Source: Streptomyces sp. ISL-1 (GTDB lineage Bacteria > Actinomycetota > Actinomycetes > Streptomycetales > Streptomycetaceae). From it: a stretch of 64,000 bases of DNA. The DNA is taken from contig NZ_JAGGOI010000003.1 in assembly GCF_018614585.1 (NCBI RefSeq), positions 62,001 to 126,000 on the forward strand, in the 5' to 3' direction. Under the pieces are notes generated by a model. It was not told the origin of the DNA. It worked only from the letters and a program-made list of their open reading frames with translations, and made no database searches. The position numbers and the translations under genes are program-made. Of this stretch, positions 54,009 through 62,398 are shown one piece after another (within the stretch, counting starts at the first letter, position 1; every line of letters begins with the position of its first letter).

Positions 54009-54035
54009 TTCACAGGACGTTCGTGCTCCTGTGAA
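54009..54035 (-). terminator. Hairpin downstream of the sigma factor gene
   Basis: TTCACAGGA and TCCTGTGAA (9 bp) around a 9-nt loop, 67 nt past the stop codon of the ECF sigma gene on the minus strand. Confidence 0.5.
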
Positions 54036-54101
54036 ACACGGGCAGCACAAGACCCCGTGTCCTCGTGGGGCAGGGGGCCCGACCTGCGGCGACAGGAGCG
54101 C

Positions 54102-54986
54102 CTAGGCGGCAGCCAGGGAGGCGAGTTTGTCGGGGTTACGAATGACGTAGACGCACTGGACCCGGCCGTCCAGGACCTCCAACTGCAAGACGCTGTCCGG
54201 CTTTCCGGCGGAGAGGACGAGCAGCGCGGGCGCGCCATTGATCTCCAGGAGGCGGACGTCCAGCTCCTCGATCGGCTCCTTGGCCACGGCGAACAGGAAA
54301 CGGCCCACCTTGTCCGCGCTCTGGAGGACCCGCAGCGGGGCCTTGGCCTTGCCTCCGCTGTCGCCGACCAGGCGCACATCGGGTGCCAGCAGGGTCAGCA
54401 GCGCGTCCAGGTCACCGCCGGACGCGGCGGCCAGGAAGCGCTCGGTGAGGTCGCGGCGTTCGCCCGGGTCGACGTCGTAGCGGGGCTTGCGCTCCGCCAC
54501 ATGCCGGCGGGCCCGGCCCGCGAGCTGGCGCACGGCCGCCTCGGACCGCTCCAGCGTGGTGGCGATCTCTCCGTACGGGAATCCGAAGGCCTCGCGCAGC
54601 ACGAACACCGCGCGCTCCAGCGGCGACAGCGACTCCAGTACGACGAGGACCGCGAGGGAGACGGATTCGGCGAGAACGGCGCGCTCGGCCGTGTCGGGCA
54701 GGGTGGGCCCGAAGTCCGTGGCGATCGGCTCGGGCAGCCAGGGGCCGACGTAGGCTTCGCGCCGCGACTGGACGTGCCGCAGCCGGTCGATGGCGAGGCG
54801 GGTGGTGATCCGTACGAGAAAGCCGCGTGGCTCCCGGACGTCGCTGCGGTCGTCGGCCGACCAGCGCAGCCACGCATCCTGCACCACGTCCTCGGCGTCG
54901 GCCACCCGGCCGAGCATGCGATAGGCCACCCCGGTCAGCACGGGCCGGTGCTCTTCGAAGACGTCAGTCACGGTGTCTGCTGCCAC
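54102..54986 (-). CDS. ECF41-type RNA polymerase sigma factor with SnoaL-like domain
   Basis: 294-residue ECF sigma. Region 2 (VLTGVAYRMLGRVADAEDVVQDAW) and region 4 (LSPLERAVFVLREAFGFPYGEIA) are followed by a SnoaL/NTF2-like C-terminal domain that in ECF41 proteins acts as built-in anti-sigma. Hallmarks are WLPEP in the linker and NPDKL near the end; the usual DGGGR reads GDSGGK here. The usual carboxymuconolactone-decarboxylase partner is absent; an alpha/beta hydrolase lies divergent instead. GTG start after GGAGGG. Confidence 0.92.
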   Translation of the reverse strand: MAADTVTDVFEEHRPVLTGVAYRMLGRVADAEDVVQDAWLRWSADDRSDVREPRGFLVRITTRLAIDRLRHVQSRREAYVGPWLPEPIATDFGPTLPDTAERAVLAESVSLAVLVVLESLSPLERAVFVLREAFGFPYGEIATTLERSEAAVRQLAGRARRHVAERKPRYDVDPGERRDLTERFLAAASGGDLDALLTLLAPDVRLVGDSGGKAKAPLRVLQSADKVGRFLFAVAKEPIEELDVRLLEINGAPALLVLSAGKPDSVLQLEVLDGRVQCVYVIRNPDKLASLAAA

Positions 54987-55059
54987 CCCTCCATCCCAAC
55001 CGACCACGCACCTCCTGTCCAGGCAGCCTTCCACCCGCATGCCCCCTTGAACTGAAAGC

Positions 55060-55071
55060 TACCGAGCGGTA
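55060..55071. promoter_or_regulatory. Palindrome TACCG-AG-CGGTA, orphan operator
   Basis: A perfect 12-bp TetR-operator-like palindrome in the gap between the sigma factor and hydrolase genes, about 84 bp before the hydrolase start. No TetR gene is adjacent. Confidence 0.5.
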
Positions 55072-55154
55072 ATTGTTACTGACGAGCCGTCTAAAACGCT
55101 TTCACGTGGGCGCCGCAGCGCGCGACACCGTGGGCGACACCAGGGAGCAGCAGC

Positions 55155-55985
55155 ATGGCCGCGAAGATCTCGTTCTCCATCGAGTCCCCCAGGGGCAGCC
55201 ACGCGCTGTCCGTCATCTACGAGCGCGTCGGCGAGGGCGAGCCACTGCTGCTGCTCCACGGCATCGGGCACCACTGGCAGGCATGGGAGCCGGTCCTCGG
55301 GATCCTGGCCGCCGAGCGCGATGTCATCGCCGTGGATCTGCCCGGCTTCGGCGACTCACCGGCGCTGCCCGACGGCGTGTCGTACGACCTCGCCACTGTG
55401 GGCTCGCTCCTCGGCTCTCTCTGCGAGGCGCTGGACATCGAGCGCCCCCATGTGGCGGGGAACTCCCTCGGCGGACTGCTCGCCCTGGAGCTCGGCCGGG
55501 AGAAGCTCGCACGGTCGGTGACGGCGCTCTCACCCGCCGGCTTCTGGACGGAGCGAGAGCGGCTCTACGCCTTCGGGACGCTTCGCGCGATGCGGTTCGG
55601 GGCGCAGTCGATGCCGGTGCCGCTGATCGAGGGACTGTCCCGCACAGCGGCCGGGCGGGCAGCGCTGACCAGCAGCATCTACGCCCGGCCCGGACGCCGT
55701 TCACCCGAGGCGGCCGTCGCCGAGACCCTCGCGCTGCGCCGGGCCACCGGTTTCCACGAGACCCTTGCCGCCGGGCGATCCGTCCTGTTCTGCGACGACG
55801 TCCCCGACGTGCCGGTCACCATCGGCTGGGGGACGCGTGACCGGCTGCTGCTGCGCCGCCAGGGCATCAGGGCCAAACACGTCATCCCCGGGGCACGGCT
55901 GGTGCGGCTGCCCGGCTGCGGCCATGTGCCCATGAACGACGATCCCGCGCTCGTCGCGCGCGTCATCCTGGACGGCAGCCGCTGA
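55155..55985 (+). CDS. Alpha/beta-fold hydrolase
   Basis: 276-residue soluble hydrolase. LLLLHGIGHHWQAWEP holds the oxyanion region, GNSLGG the Ser nucleophile, and PGCGHVPMNDDP the catalytic His. The acid is probably in WGTRDRL. The ATG has GGGAGCAGCAGC upstream (weak). Substrate unknown. Its last 285 nt are overlapped antisense by the EamA transporter frame. Confidence 0.92.
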   Translation: MAAKISFSIESPRGSHALSVIYERVGEGEPLLLLHGIGHHWQAWEPVLGILAAERDVIAVDLPGFGDSPALPDGVSYDLATVGSLLGSLCEALDIERPHVAGNSLGGLLALELGREKLARSVTALSPAGFWTERERLYAFGTLRAMRFGAQSMPVPLIEGLSRTAAGRAALTSSIYARPGRRSPEAAVAETLALRRATGFHETLAAGRSVLFCDDVPDVPVTIGWGTRDRLLLRRQGIRAKHVIPGARLVRLPGCGHVPMNDDPALVARVILDGSR

Positions 55986-56861
55986 CCGCTTCTCGAACAC
56001 CACCGAGCCGACGGCCGCGCCCGCTCCGACCAGCACACCGCCCGCCGCCTGGGCCGGACCGAACGTTCCTGTGCCCACCAGGGGCGCGGTGAGGGCGGCG
56101 GCGACGGGGATCAGCCCGCTGAAGAGCGTGGCGCGCTCGGCGCCTATGCGCTGCACGCCCATGTACCAGGTGACAAAGCCGACGACGGTGACGATCGCCG
56201 CCTGCCACAGCAGTGCCAGCGTCTCGCCCTGGTCGGGCGTCCGCACGAAGCCCGCGCCGTCGAGGACCAGGCCGATGGCTGTGGACTCGACGGCCGCGAT
56301 GCCACAGACGGTGGCGGTGAGCAGCTTGGGGCCGAGGGGTCGCAGCACGGGAGTGGCCAGTACGGCGAAGCCCACCTCGCCGACCAGCGCGCCCACCGAC
56401 CACAGGATGCCCGCCGGGTCGGTACGGCCCCAGCCCTGCACGGTGAAGGCTCCGGCGGCGACGAGTAGAGCCCCGTACAGCACGGGCCGGGCCGGCCGAC
56501 GGCCGTCCACGAGCGGTACGAGAACGGCGACGATGACGGGCGCGCAGCCGACGAACACGCCTGGAACGGCGGGCTCGGAGGTACGTTCCGCCGCCAGGAT
56601 CGCCAGATTGAAGCCGACCATGCCGACGGCTGCGAGCAGGGCGAGCCGCCCCCACTGCCGCCGGCTGAGCGCACGCAGCGGGGCAAGTGCGGCCCGGCCG
56701 CCGAGCAGTGGCAGAAGTAGCAGGCAGGCCAGGGCGTAGCGCAGCGCCTGGCCACCCGCGTAGGGATAGTCGCCCAGGACGCTGTTGGCGGTGAAGGAGG
56801 CGCCGACGAGGGTGTAGGCGAAGGTGACGAGGAGCACGCCACGCAGGGAATTCAGGTGCAT
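55701..56861 (-). CDS. EamA-family transporter with antisense-derived C-terminal extension
   Basis: 386 residues by reading frame. The first about 290 form ten hydrophobic helices in two EamA repeats (AAILAAERTSEPAVPGVF; WYMGVQRIGAERATLFSGLIP), a drug/metabolite exporter. After VVFEKRSAAAVQ the frame continues about 95 residues that are simply the reverse strand of the hydrolase gene, so the native stop was lost or was close to 55985. It is divergent from a MocR regulator that probably controls it. Confidence 0.8.
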   Translation of the reverse strand: MHLNSLRGVLLVTFAYTLVGASFTANSVLGDYPYAGGQALRYALACLLLLPLLGGRAALAPLRALSRRQWGRLALLAAVGMVGFNLAILAAERTSEPAVPGVFVGCAPVIVAVLVPLVDGRRPARPVLYGALLVAAGAFTVQGWGRTDPAGILWSVGALVGEVGFAVLATPVLRPLGPKLLTATVCGIAAVESTAIGLVLDGAGFVRTPDQGETLALLWQAAIVTVVGFVTWYMGVQRIGAERATLFSGLIPVAAALTAPLVGTGTFGPAQAAGGVLVGAGAAVGSVVFEKRSAAAVQDDARDERGIVVHGHMAAAGQPHQPCPGDDVFGPDALAAQQQPVTRPPADGDRHVGDVVAEQDGSPGGKGLVETGGPAQREGLGDGRLG

Positions 56862-56995
56862 CTGTGTCCGTCTCACGCTCTTGCGGCGATAAGCCCGTCG
56901 GCCTGTTTGCCGGCCGGGGCCGGGGGTTGTGCCCGGGAAATGCGGCACGGTGCCGACGCTATGGATCAGGGCGGTCCGGTTTAAGGTCCACTTCC
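56862..56995. promoter_or_regulatory. Divergent promoter region EamA/MocR
   Basis: 134 bp between divergent start codons. GGTCC occurs twice (about 56972 and 56986), the direct-repeat style that MocR regulators bind; TTTAAGGTCC also serves as ribosome site for the MocR gene. Confidence 0.4.
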
Positions 56996-58474
56996 ATGAC
57001 GTCATCGGGGACCACTTCCGCCACCGGCTCCGGCGAATCCGGTAGGCCCGGCGGCCCTTCCCGGGGTGACTCCTGGACCCCCGCCTGGGAGCTGCTGCTG
57101 CCCGCGGCCGCGGCTCCCGCCCGGCAGCGCGGGCTCGCGTTGCAGTCGGCGCTTCGCGAAGCGGTCAGATCGGGGCGGCTGGCGGCGGGAACCCGGCTGC
57201 CTTCGAGCCGCGAACTCGCCGCCGACCTGGGGGTTTCACGCGGACTCGTCACTGAGGCCTACGAGCAGCTGACAGCGGAGGGCTATCTGCGCAGTGACAG
57301 GGGCGCGGGCACCTGGGTCGGGGACGCGGCGCGCGCGGCCGTGCCCGCGGCGCGCGACCTCGCCCCGCGCGCTCCCGGCGCTCTGGTGGACTTCCGACCT
57401 GGGACGCCCGATCTCTCGCTCTTCCCGCGCACCGCCTGGGCAGCGGCGCAGAAAGCCGTCCTCGCGCGGCTGCCGCACCGGGCGCTCGGCTATCCCGATC
57501 CGCGGGGCCTGCCCGAACTGCGCACCGCGGTGGCCTCGCTGCTGACCCGGCGGCGGGGTGTGGTGGCCGATCCGGAATGCCTCGTGGTGTGTTCGGGCGT
57601 CGCCCAGGCGATGACGGTGCTCGGGTTCGTACTGCACGAGCACGGACTGCGGACCCTCGGCGTCGAGGATCCAGGGAGCCCCGGGCACGGGCCGCTGTTC
57701 GCGGCGGCCGGGCTGGGCATGACGCAGCTGCCGCTGGACGACGAAGGGCTCGCGACCGGGCCGCTTGAGCGGTCCGGCGTACGTGCCGTGGTGACCACCC
57801 CGGCCCACCAGTTCCCCACCGGAATCGCCTACTCGGCTCGTCGACGTGCCCAACTCCTGGACTGGGCGCGGGCCGTGGACGGCCTGATCCTCGAGGACGA
57901 CTACGACGGCGACTTCCGCTACGACCGGGCGCCCGTCGGCGCTCTCCAGGGGCTCGACCCGGAACGCGTCGCGTACACCGGCTCGGTCAGCAAGTCCCTC
58001 GCACCGGGACTGCGGCTCGGCTGGCTGCTCGTACCGGCACGCCTCATGGACGAGGTCGTGGAGCGCAAACGCACCCTGGATCTCGGCAATCCCACCCTCG
58101 ACCAGGCGCTCCTCGCCGACTTCATCGACCGCGGCGGTTACGACCGGCAGCTGCGCCGTTGCCAACGCGCCTACCGGGAACGGCGGGACGCCCTCGTCGG
58201 CACGCTGACGGAGCACTTCCCGGGCGCCGAGGTCAGTGGCATCGCGGCCGGTCTGCACATCATCGCGAGGCTGCCCGAGCGGTACGCTCCCGAGCCGCGA
58301 TTCCTGAGGAGCGCGGCCGGGGCCGGTGTGGCGGTACACCCGCTGGCCGATTACGCGGTGGCGCTCACCGGTGATGCCGGGGTACGGCTGGTCCTGGGGT
58401 ACGCGCATCTGACGCCGTCCGAGATCGTGCACGGAGTACGGCTGATGGCAAAGGCGGCCGGGGCGGCGCACTGA
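56996..58474 (+). CDS. MocR/PdxR-type regulator (GntR HTH + aminotransferase fold)
   Basis: 492 residues: disordered Ser/Gly start, GntR HTH (LPSSRELAADLGVSRGLVTE, about residues 65-84), then a fold-type I aminotransferase domain with EDDYDGDFRYDR and the PLP lysine in GSVSKSLAPGLRLGW. MocR proteins sense PLP or amino compounds. Divergent from the EamA exporter, a pair often seen in actinomycetes. Confidence 0.93.
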   Translation: MTSSGTTSATGSGESGRPGGPSRGDSWTPAWELLLPAAAAPARQRGLALQSALREAVRSGRLAAGTRLPSSRELAADLGVSRGLVTEAYEQLTAEGYLRSDRGAGTWVGDAARAAVPAARDLAPRAPGALVDFRPGTPDLSLFPRTAWAAAQKAVLARLPHRALGYPDPRGLPELRTAVASLLTRRRGVVADPECLVVCSGVAQAMTVLGFVLHEHGLRTLGVEDPGSPGHGPLFAAAGLGMTQLPLDDEGLATGPLERSGVRAVVTTPAHQFPTGIAYSARRRAQLLDWARAVDGLILEDDYDGDFRYDRAPVGALQGLDPERVAYTGSVSKSLAPGLRLGWLLVPARLMDEVVERKRTLDLGNPTLDQALLADFIDRGGYDRQLRRCQRAYRERRDALVGTLTEHFPGAEVSGIAAGLHIIARLPERYAPEPRFLRSAAGAGVAVHPLADYAVALTGDAGVRLVLGYAHLTPSEIVHGVRLMAKAAGAAH

Positions 58475-58484
58475 ACGGACCGAC

Positions 58485-58575
58485 CGGCCACTGCTCGTCA
58501 GGCGGCAGGGGGTCGTCGATCGGCCGCCGCTCGTCAGTCGGCAGCGGTCGTCGGGGCGGCAGCCGGTCGTCGGCC
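58485..58575. repeat. 36-bp imperfect tandem repeat, 2.5 copies
   Basis: Units starting CGGCC(A/G)C(T/C)GCTCGTCA at 58485 and 58521, and a shorter third CGGCAGCCGGTCGTCGG from 58557, fill the gap between the MocR and PhoD genes. Confidence 0.7.
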
Positions 58576-58679
58576 GAACGCTCCAGGGACAGTTGTTCAC
58601 TTGGGGTTGGCGTGACGGCCGTGGCCGGGCGCTAGGCATGGCACGGCACACCCGCCCGACATGCCTTGGAGGCGCAGCG

Positions 58680-60257
58680 ATGTCGCACAACCCGCGAATT
58701 TCGTCCCCCGACCGTCGTTCCGTGCTGCGCGCCACGGTCGCCGCGTCTGCGGCGCTGGCACTGCCCGCCTTCGGAGCGGCGCCCGCGCTGGCGCTGTCAG
58801 GCCGGCCGCGCGCCGCGTGGGGCGTGCAGACCGGCGACGTGACGGCCTCGTCCGGCCTGGTGTGGGTGCGCTCGGACCGGCCCGCCCGGATAATCGTGGA
58901 GACGTCCGCGACGGACTCCTTCCGGCGGGCGCACCGCCACCACGGCCCGCTGATCGGGTCGGGCACGGACTTCACCGGGACGACATCGCTGCGCGGTCTG
59001 CCCGCGGGCGAGCAGGTGCACTACCGGGTCACGCTTGCCGACCCCGACGACCCGAGGCGCACCGGTGAGCCGGTGTACGGGACGTTCCGCACGGCTCCCG
59101 CGAAGCGCCGCGAGGGCGTGCGTTTCCTGTGGTCGGGCGATATCGCGGGCCAGGGGTGGGGCATCAACCCGGACATCGGCGGCTACCGCGCGTACGAGGA
59201 AATGCGCCGTCTGGACCCGGACTTCTTCCTGTGCAGCGGCGACACGGTGTACGCGGACGGTGTGATCCAGCCGAGCGTGACGCTGCCGGACGGCCGGATC
59301 TGGCGCAACATCACCACCGAGGAGAAGTCCAAGGTGGCGCAGACGCTCGCCGACTTCCGCGGCAACTTCCGCTACAACCTGCTCGACGAGAATGTCCGGC
59401 GCTTCAATTCCCAGGTGCCGACGGTCGTGCAGTGGGACGACCACGAGGTGCGCAACAACTGGTACCCGGGACAGATCCTGGACGACCCGCGCTACACCGA
59501 GAAGAACGTGGATCTGCTGGCGGAGCGCTCGATGCGCGCCTTCAGCGAGTACTTCCCGATCTCGACCCTCCCGGCGGGCGGGGACGAGGGCCGAGTCCAC
59601 CGGGTGGTGCGCTACGGTCCGCTCCTCGACGTCTTCGTCCTCGACATGCGTTCGTACCGCAACGCCAACTCCCCCGGCCGGCAGGCCGACGACACGCAGG
59701 GCATCCTCGGCGCGGAGCAGCTCGCCTGGCTGAAGCGTGAGCTGTCGCGCTCTCGCGCGGTGTGGAAGGTGATCGCCTCCGACATGCCGCTCGGTCTTGT
59801 CGTCCCGGACGGCGCGGCGAACTTCGAGGCCGTGGCGCAGGGCGACCCAGGTGTCCCGCTCGGGCGTGAGCTGCAGATCGCCGAGCTGCTGCGGTTCATC
59901 AAGCACAGGCGCATCACGGGGACGCTGTGGCTCACCGCTGATGTGCACTACACCTCGGCTCAGCACTACGCGCCGGAGCGCGCGGCCTTCAAGGACTTCG
60001 CGCCGTTCTGGGAGTTCGTCTCGGGCCCGCTGGCCGCCGGCGGCTTCCCGGCCAACGCGCTGGACGCCACGTTCGGTCCGGAGCGCGTCTTCGTACGGGC
60101 GCCGGAGCGCGCGAATGTCTCACCGATGGAGTCGCCGCAGTACTTCGGGGAGGTCGACATCGACGGCGGCAGCGGTGAGTTGACGGTGCGGCTGCGGGCG
60201 GAGGGGGGAACTGTCCTGTTCAGCAAGGTGCTTCAGCCCGGGCGTGTGGGCCAGTAG
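58680..60257 (+). CDS. Tat-exported alkaline phosphatase D (PhoD) family
   Basis: 525-residue PhoD-type metallophosphatase. Twin-arginine signal DRRSVLRATVAASAALALPA is visible. The N-terminal PhoD_N domain (VQTGDVTASSGLVWVRSD) and metallophosphatase motifs (SGDIAGQGWG, CSGDTVYADG, QWDDHEVRNNW, LTADVHYTSAQHY) are all present. It releases phosphate from diesters/monoesters outside the cell. GGAGG about 8 nt before ATG. A Pho box was not identified. Confidence 0.93.
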   Translation: MSHNPRISSPDRRSVLRATVAASAALALPAFGAAPALALSGRPRAAWGVQTGDVTASSGLVWVRSDRPARIIVETSATDSFRRAHRHHGPLIGSGTDFTGTTSLRGLPAGEQVHYRVTLADPDDPRRTGEPVYGTFRTAPAKRREGVRFLWSGDIAGQGWGINPDIGGYRAYEEMRRLDPDFFLCSGDTVYADGVIQPSVTLPDGRIWRNITTEEKSKVAQTLADFRGNFRYNLLDENVRRFNSQVPTVVQWDDHEVRNNWYPGQILDDPRYTEKNVDLLAERSMRAFSEYFPISTLPAGGDEGRVHRVVRYGPLLDVFVLDMRSYRNANSPGRQADDTQGILGAEQLAWLKRELSRSRAVWKVIASDMPLGLVVPDGAANFEAVAQGDPGVPLGRELQIAELLRFIKHRRITGTLWLTADVHYTSAQHYAPERAAFKDFAPFWEFVSGPLAAGGFPANALDATFGPERVFVRAPERANVSPMESPQYFGEVDIDGGSGELTVRLRAEGGTVLFSKVLQPGRVGQ

Positions 60258-60317
60258 CTGAACCGCGCGCCCCGGCTCCCCGCCCTGATTGCCAGTGGTG
60301 GGCGCAACGTCAATTTC

Positions 60318-60863
60318 ATGACGCGATCAGTTCAGGCACTGGCCTACGCCGGACCGTCCGCCCTCGAGTCCGCAAGGGGCGGACGGCTCCTCGGCCTGGA
60401 GACATGGGGCGGACTCACGCCGACGGGTGCCCAGGACCATCCCCCCTGTCTCGGCGCCCGTCGGCCCGGTGCCCGGCTGATGACGGTGGACGCTCTGCTG
60501 GTGCCGGCCGCCCGTGGGCAGTTGGACGGCGAGCTGGGCCGCGAGCCGGCCGGGCTGGTCGGATGCGGCAGGGTGACGGCCAACGGACCGGCCGAGTCCG
60601 CCCGTACGGGCCGCTGCGACCGGCGCGTATGCGACGACCTGGTCCGTGCTCGCGGGGCGCTGCCCGGGCCGTCGGCCTCCAAGGCTCCGGTCCGCGGACT
60701 CGGGGAGACAGTGACCGTGGCCGCCGACTGCGTCGAGCGATTAAGGACCGGCCGCCGCGGGTTCATCGAGTGCGGGAGGGATACCCGGACTAAATGGGAG
60801 GCGGCGGGGGTCTTCCCAGCTGGTCGGTCAGGCGTCCCGGCTGCTGACCAGCTTGGATCGTGA
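60318..60863 (+). CDS. Doubtful hypothetical protein with a TTA codon
   Basis: An open frame of 181 codons with moderately biased third positions and no recognised domain. It has scattered Cys (CGRV, RCDRRVCDD) and a leucine TTA at 60741-60743. No Shine-Dalgarno precedes the ATG. It fills the otherwise gene-free 700 bp between the PhoD and TM-ACT-GNAT genes, so it could be a decayed or spurious gene. Confidence 0.3.
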   Translation: MTRSVQALAYAGPSALESARGGRLLGLETWGGLTPTGAQDHPPCLGARRPGARLMTVDALLVPAARGQLDGELGREPAGLVGCGRVTANGPAESARTGRCDRRVCDDLVRARGALPGPSASKAPVRGLGETVTVAADCVERLRTGRRGFIECGRDTRTKWEAAGVFPAGRSGVPAADQLGS

Positions 60864-60946
60864 AGCCGATCACTCCACGCCAGAAACGGTGAAAATCGGC
60901 CGATAGTGACCTATAGACATGCTTAACCCATCAGTCACAAAGCGTT

Positions 60947-60956
60947 CGTGATCACG
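60947..60956. promoter_or_regulatory. CGTGATCACG palindrome
   Basis: A 10-bp perfect palindrome within GCGTTCGTGATCACGCAAC, about 30 bp upstream of the TM-ACT-GNAT gene; possible operator near the start of transcription. Confidence 0.35.
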
Positions 60957-60982
60957 CAACACCATTCGTTCACAGTGAGGTC

Positions 60983-62398
60983 ATGACTGATGTGACTTCC
61001 GCGAAGACCGCCCGCCGCCCACACCACTGGCGGCGGGATCTCGTCGAGCTGGCGGCCTTGTTCACGGCGGTGGCAGTCGCCGACGCCGTGGCGAACATGA
61101 TCGGGCACCGGCCGGACGGCCCGTTCCTGCTCATCACCTCCGCTGTGATCCTCGTTGCCACGGCCACCTTCCACACATGGTGGGCACGACGCCACGGCCA
61201 TGCCCCTCCGGCCGAAATCACCCATACCACCGGCGGCTCGGTCTCCAGCGGCGCGGCGTACGCGCCGACCGCGACCGAGCCCGCCGAGCAGGACGACGAC
61301 GTGCGCGAGACCACGCTCTGGCGGATGCGGACCACCGTGCGGGACACGCCCGGGAGCCTGGCCGCGCTGTGCATCGCCCTCGCTCAGTACCGCGTCGACA
61401 TCCTCACCCTCCAGACGCATCCGCTCGCCGACGGCACGGTCGACGAGTTCCTGCTGCGCGCCCCCGCGTCCCTCCAGGCCCAGCAGCTGACGCGGGAGAT
61501 CTCGGCGGCGGGCGGCAGCAGCACCTGGATCGAGCGCGCCGACGCCCACGATCTCGTCGACACCCCGACCCGGGTGCTCGGCCTCGCCACCCGTACGGCG
61601 CTCGACGCGGCCGAACTGCCGCTCGCACTGCGGCAGTTGCTCGGCCGCTGCACCATCCACTCACTGCCCGCAGTCACGCTCACCGGCCGCCCCCTGGGCG
61701 ATACCCCGCCCGTGGAGGGCGTGCTGGAGGACACGGTGATGCGGCTGCGCGACCCGAACGGCGGCGCGATCACCATCGAGCGGCCCTACCTCCCCTTCAC
61801 ACCCACGGAGTTCGCCAGGGCCCGGGCCCTGGTCGAACTGGATGCCCGGCTCGGCCCGCGCATCCCGCGCAGCGAGGACGTCCTCACCCTCCCCGAGGGC
61901 AATGAGATCACTGTGCGACGTGCCGACCAGAGCGATGTCGAGGCGGCCACGGCCATGCACGAGCGCTGCTCCGACCGCACCCTGAGCCTGCGCTACCACG
62001 GCCCGGTCGGCGACGCCGGCCGCTACCTCAACCACCTGCTCAGCCCGCGCTTCGGCCGCACCCTCACCGTGCAGACGGCCTCCGGCCGGCTCGTCGCCCT
62101 CGGCCATCTCCTCTGGGACGGCGACGAGACGGAGGTCGCGCTGCTCGTGGAGGACGCCTGGCAGCGCCGCGGCATCGGCTCGGAACTGCTCGGCCGACTG
62201 GTCGCGCTCGCCGTCGAGGCCGGCTGCGAGAGCGTGTACGCGGTGACCCAGTCCTCCAACACCGGCATGGTCGCGGCCATGCGCGGCCTCGGCCTGCCGC
62301 TCGACTACCAGATCGAGGAGGGCACGCTGGTGATCACCGCGAGACTGGACTCGACAGCCGTGCGCTCCCATTCCTTGTTCGAACAGGCTGAGCGCTGA
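60983..62398 (+). CDS. Membrane-anchored ACT-GNAT fusion protein
   Basis: 471 residues. Two N-terminal hydrophobic segments (ELAALFTAVAVADAVANMI; LLITSAVILVATATFHTWW) are followed by a linker, an ACT-like ligand-sensing domain (TTVRDTPGSLAALCIALAQY..., about residues 112-180), a middle region of unknown nature and a C-terminal GNAT acetyltransferase (DAWQRRGIGSELLGRLV). It may be an amino-acid-regulated protein acetyltransferase at the membrane, by analogy with Mycobacterium/Streptomyces ACT-GNAT and cAMP-GNAT enzymes. Overlaps the next gene by 65 nt tail to tail. Confidence 0.88.
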   Translation: MTDVTSAKTARRPHHWRRDLVELAALFTAVAVADAVANMIGHRPDGPFLLITSAVILVATATFHTWWARRHGHAPPAEITHTTGGSVSSGAAYAPTATEPAEQDDDVRETTLWRMRTTVRDTPGSLAALCIALAQYRVDILTLQTHPLADGTVDEFLLRAPASLQAQQLTREISAAGGSSTWIERADAHDLVDTPTRVLGLATRTALDAAELPLALRQLLGRCTIHSLPAVTLTGRPLGDTPPVEGVLEDTVMRLRDPNGGAITIERPYLPFTPTEFARARALVELDARLGPRIPRSEDVLTLPEGNEITVRRADQSDVEAATAMHERCSDRTLSLRYHGPVGDAGRYLNHLLSPRFGRTLTVQTASGRLVALGHLLWDGDETEVALLVEDAWQRRGIGSELLGRLVALAVEAGCESVYAVTQSSNTGMVAAMRGLGLPLDYQIEEGTLVITARLDSTAVRSHSLFEQAER

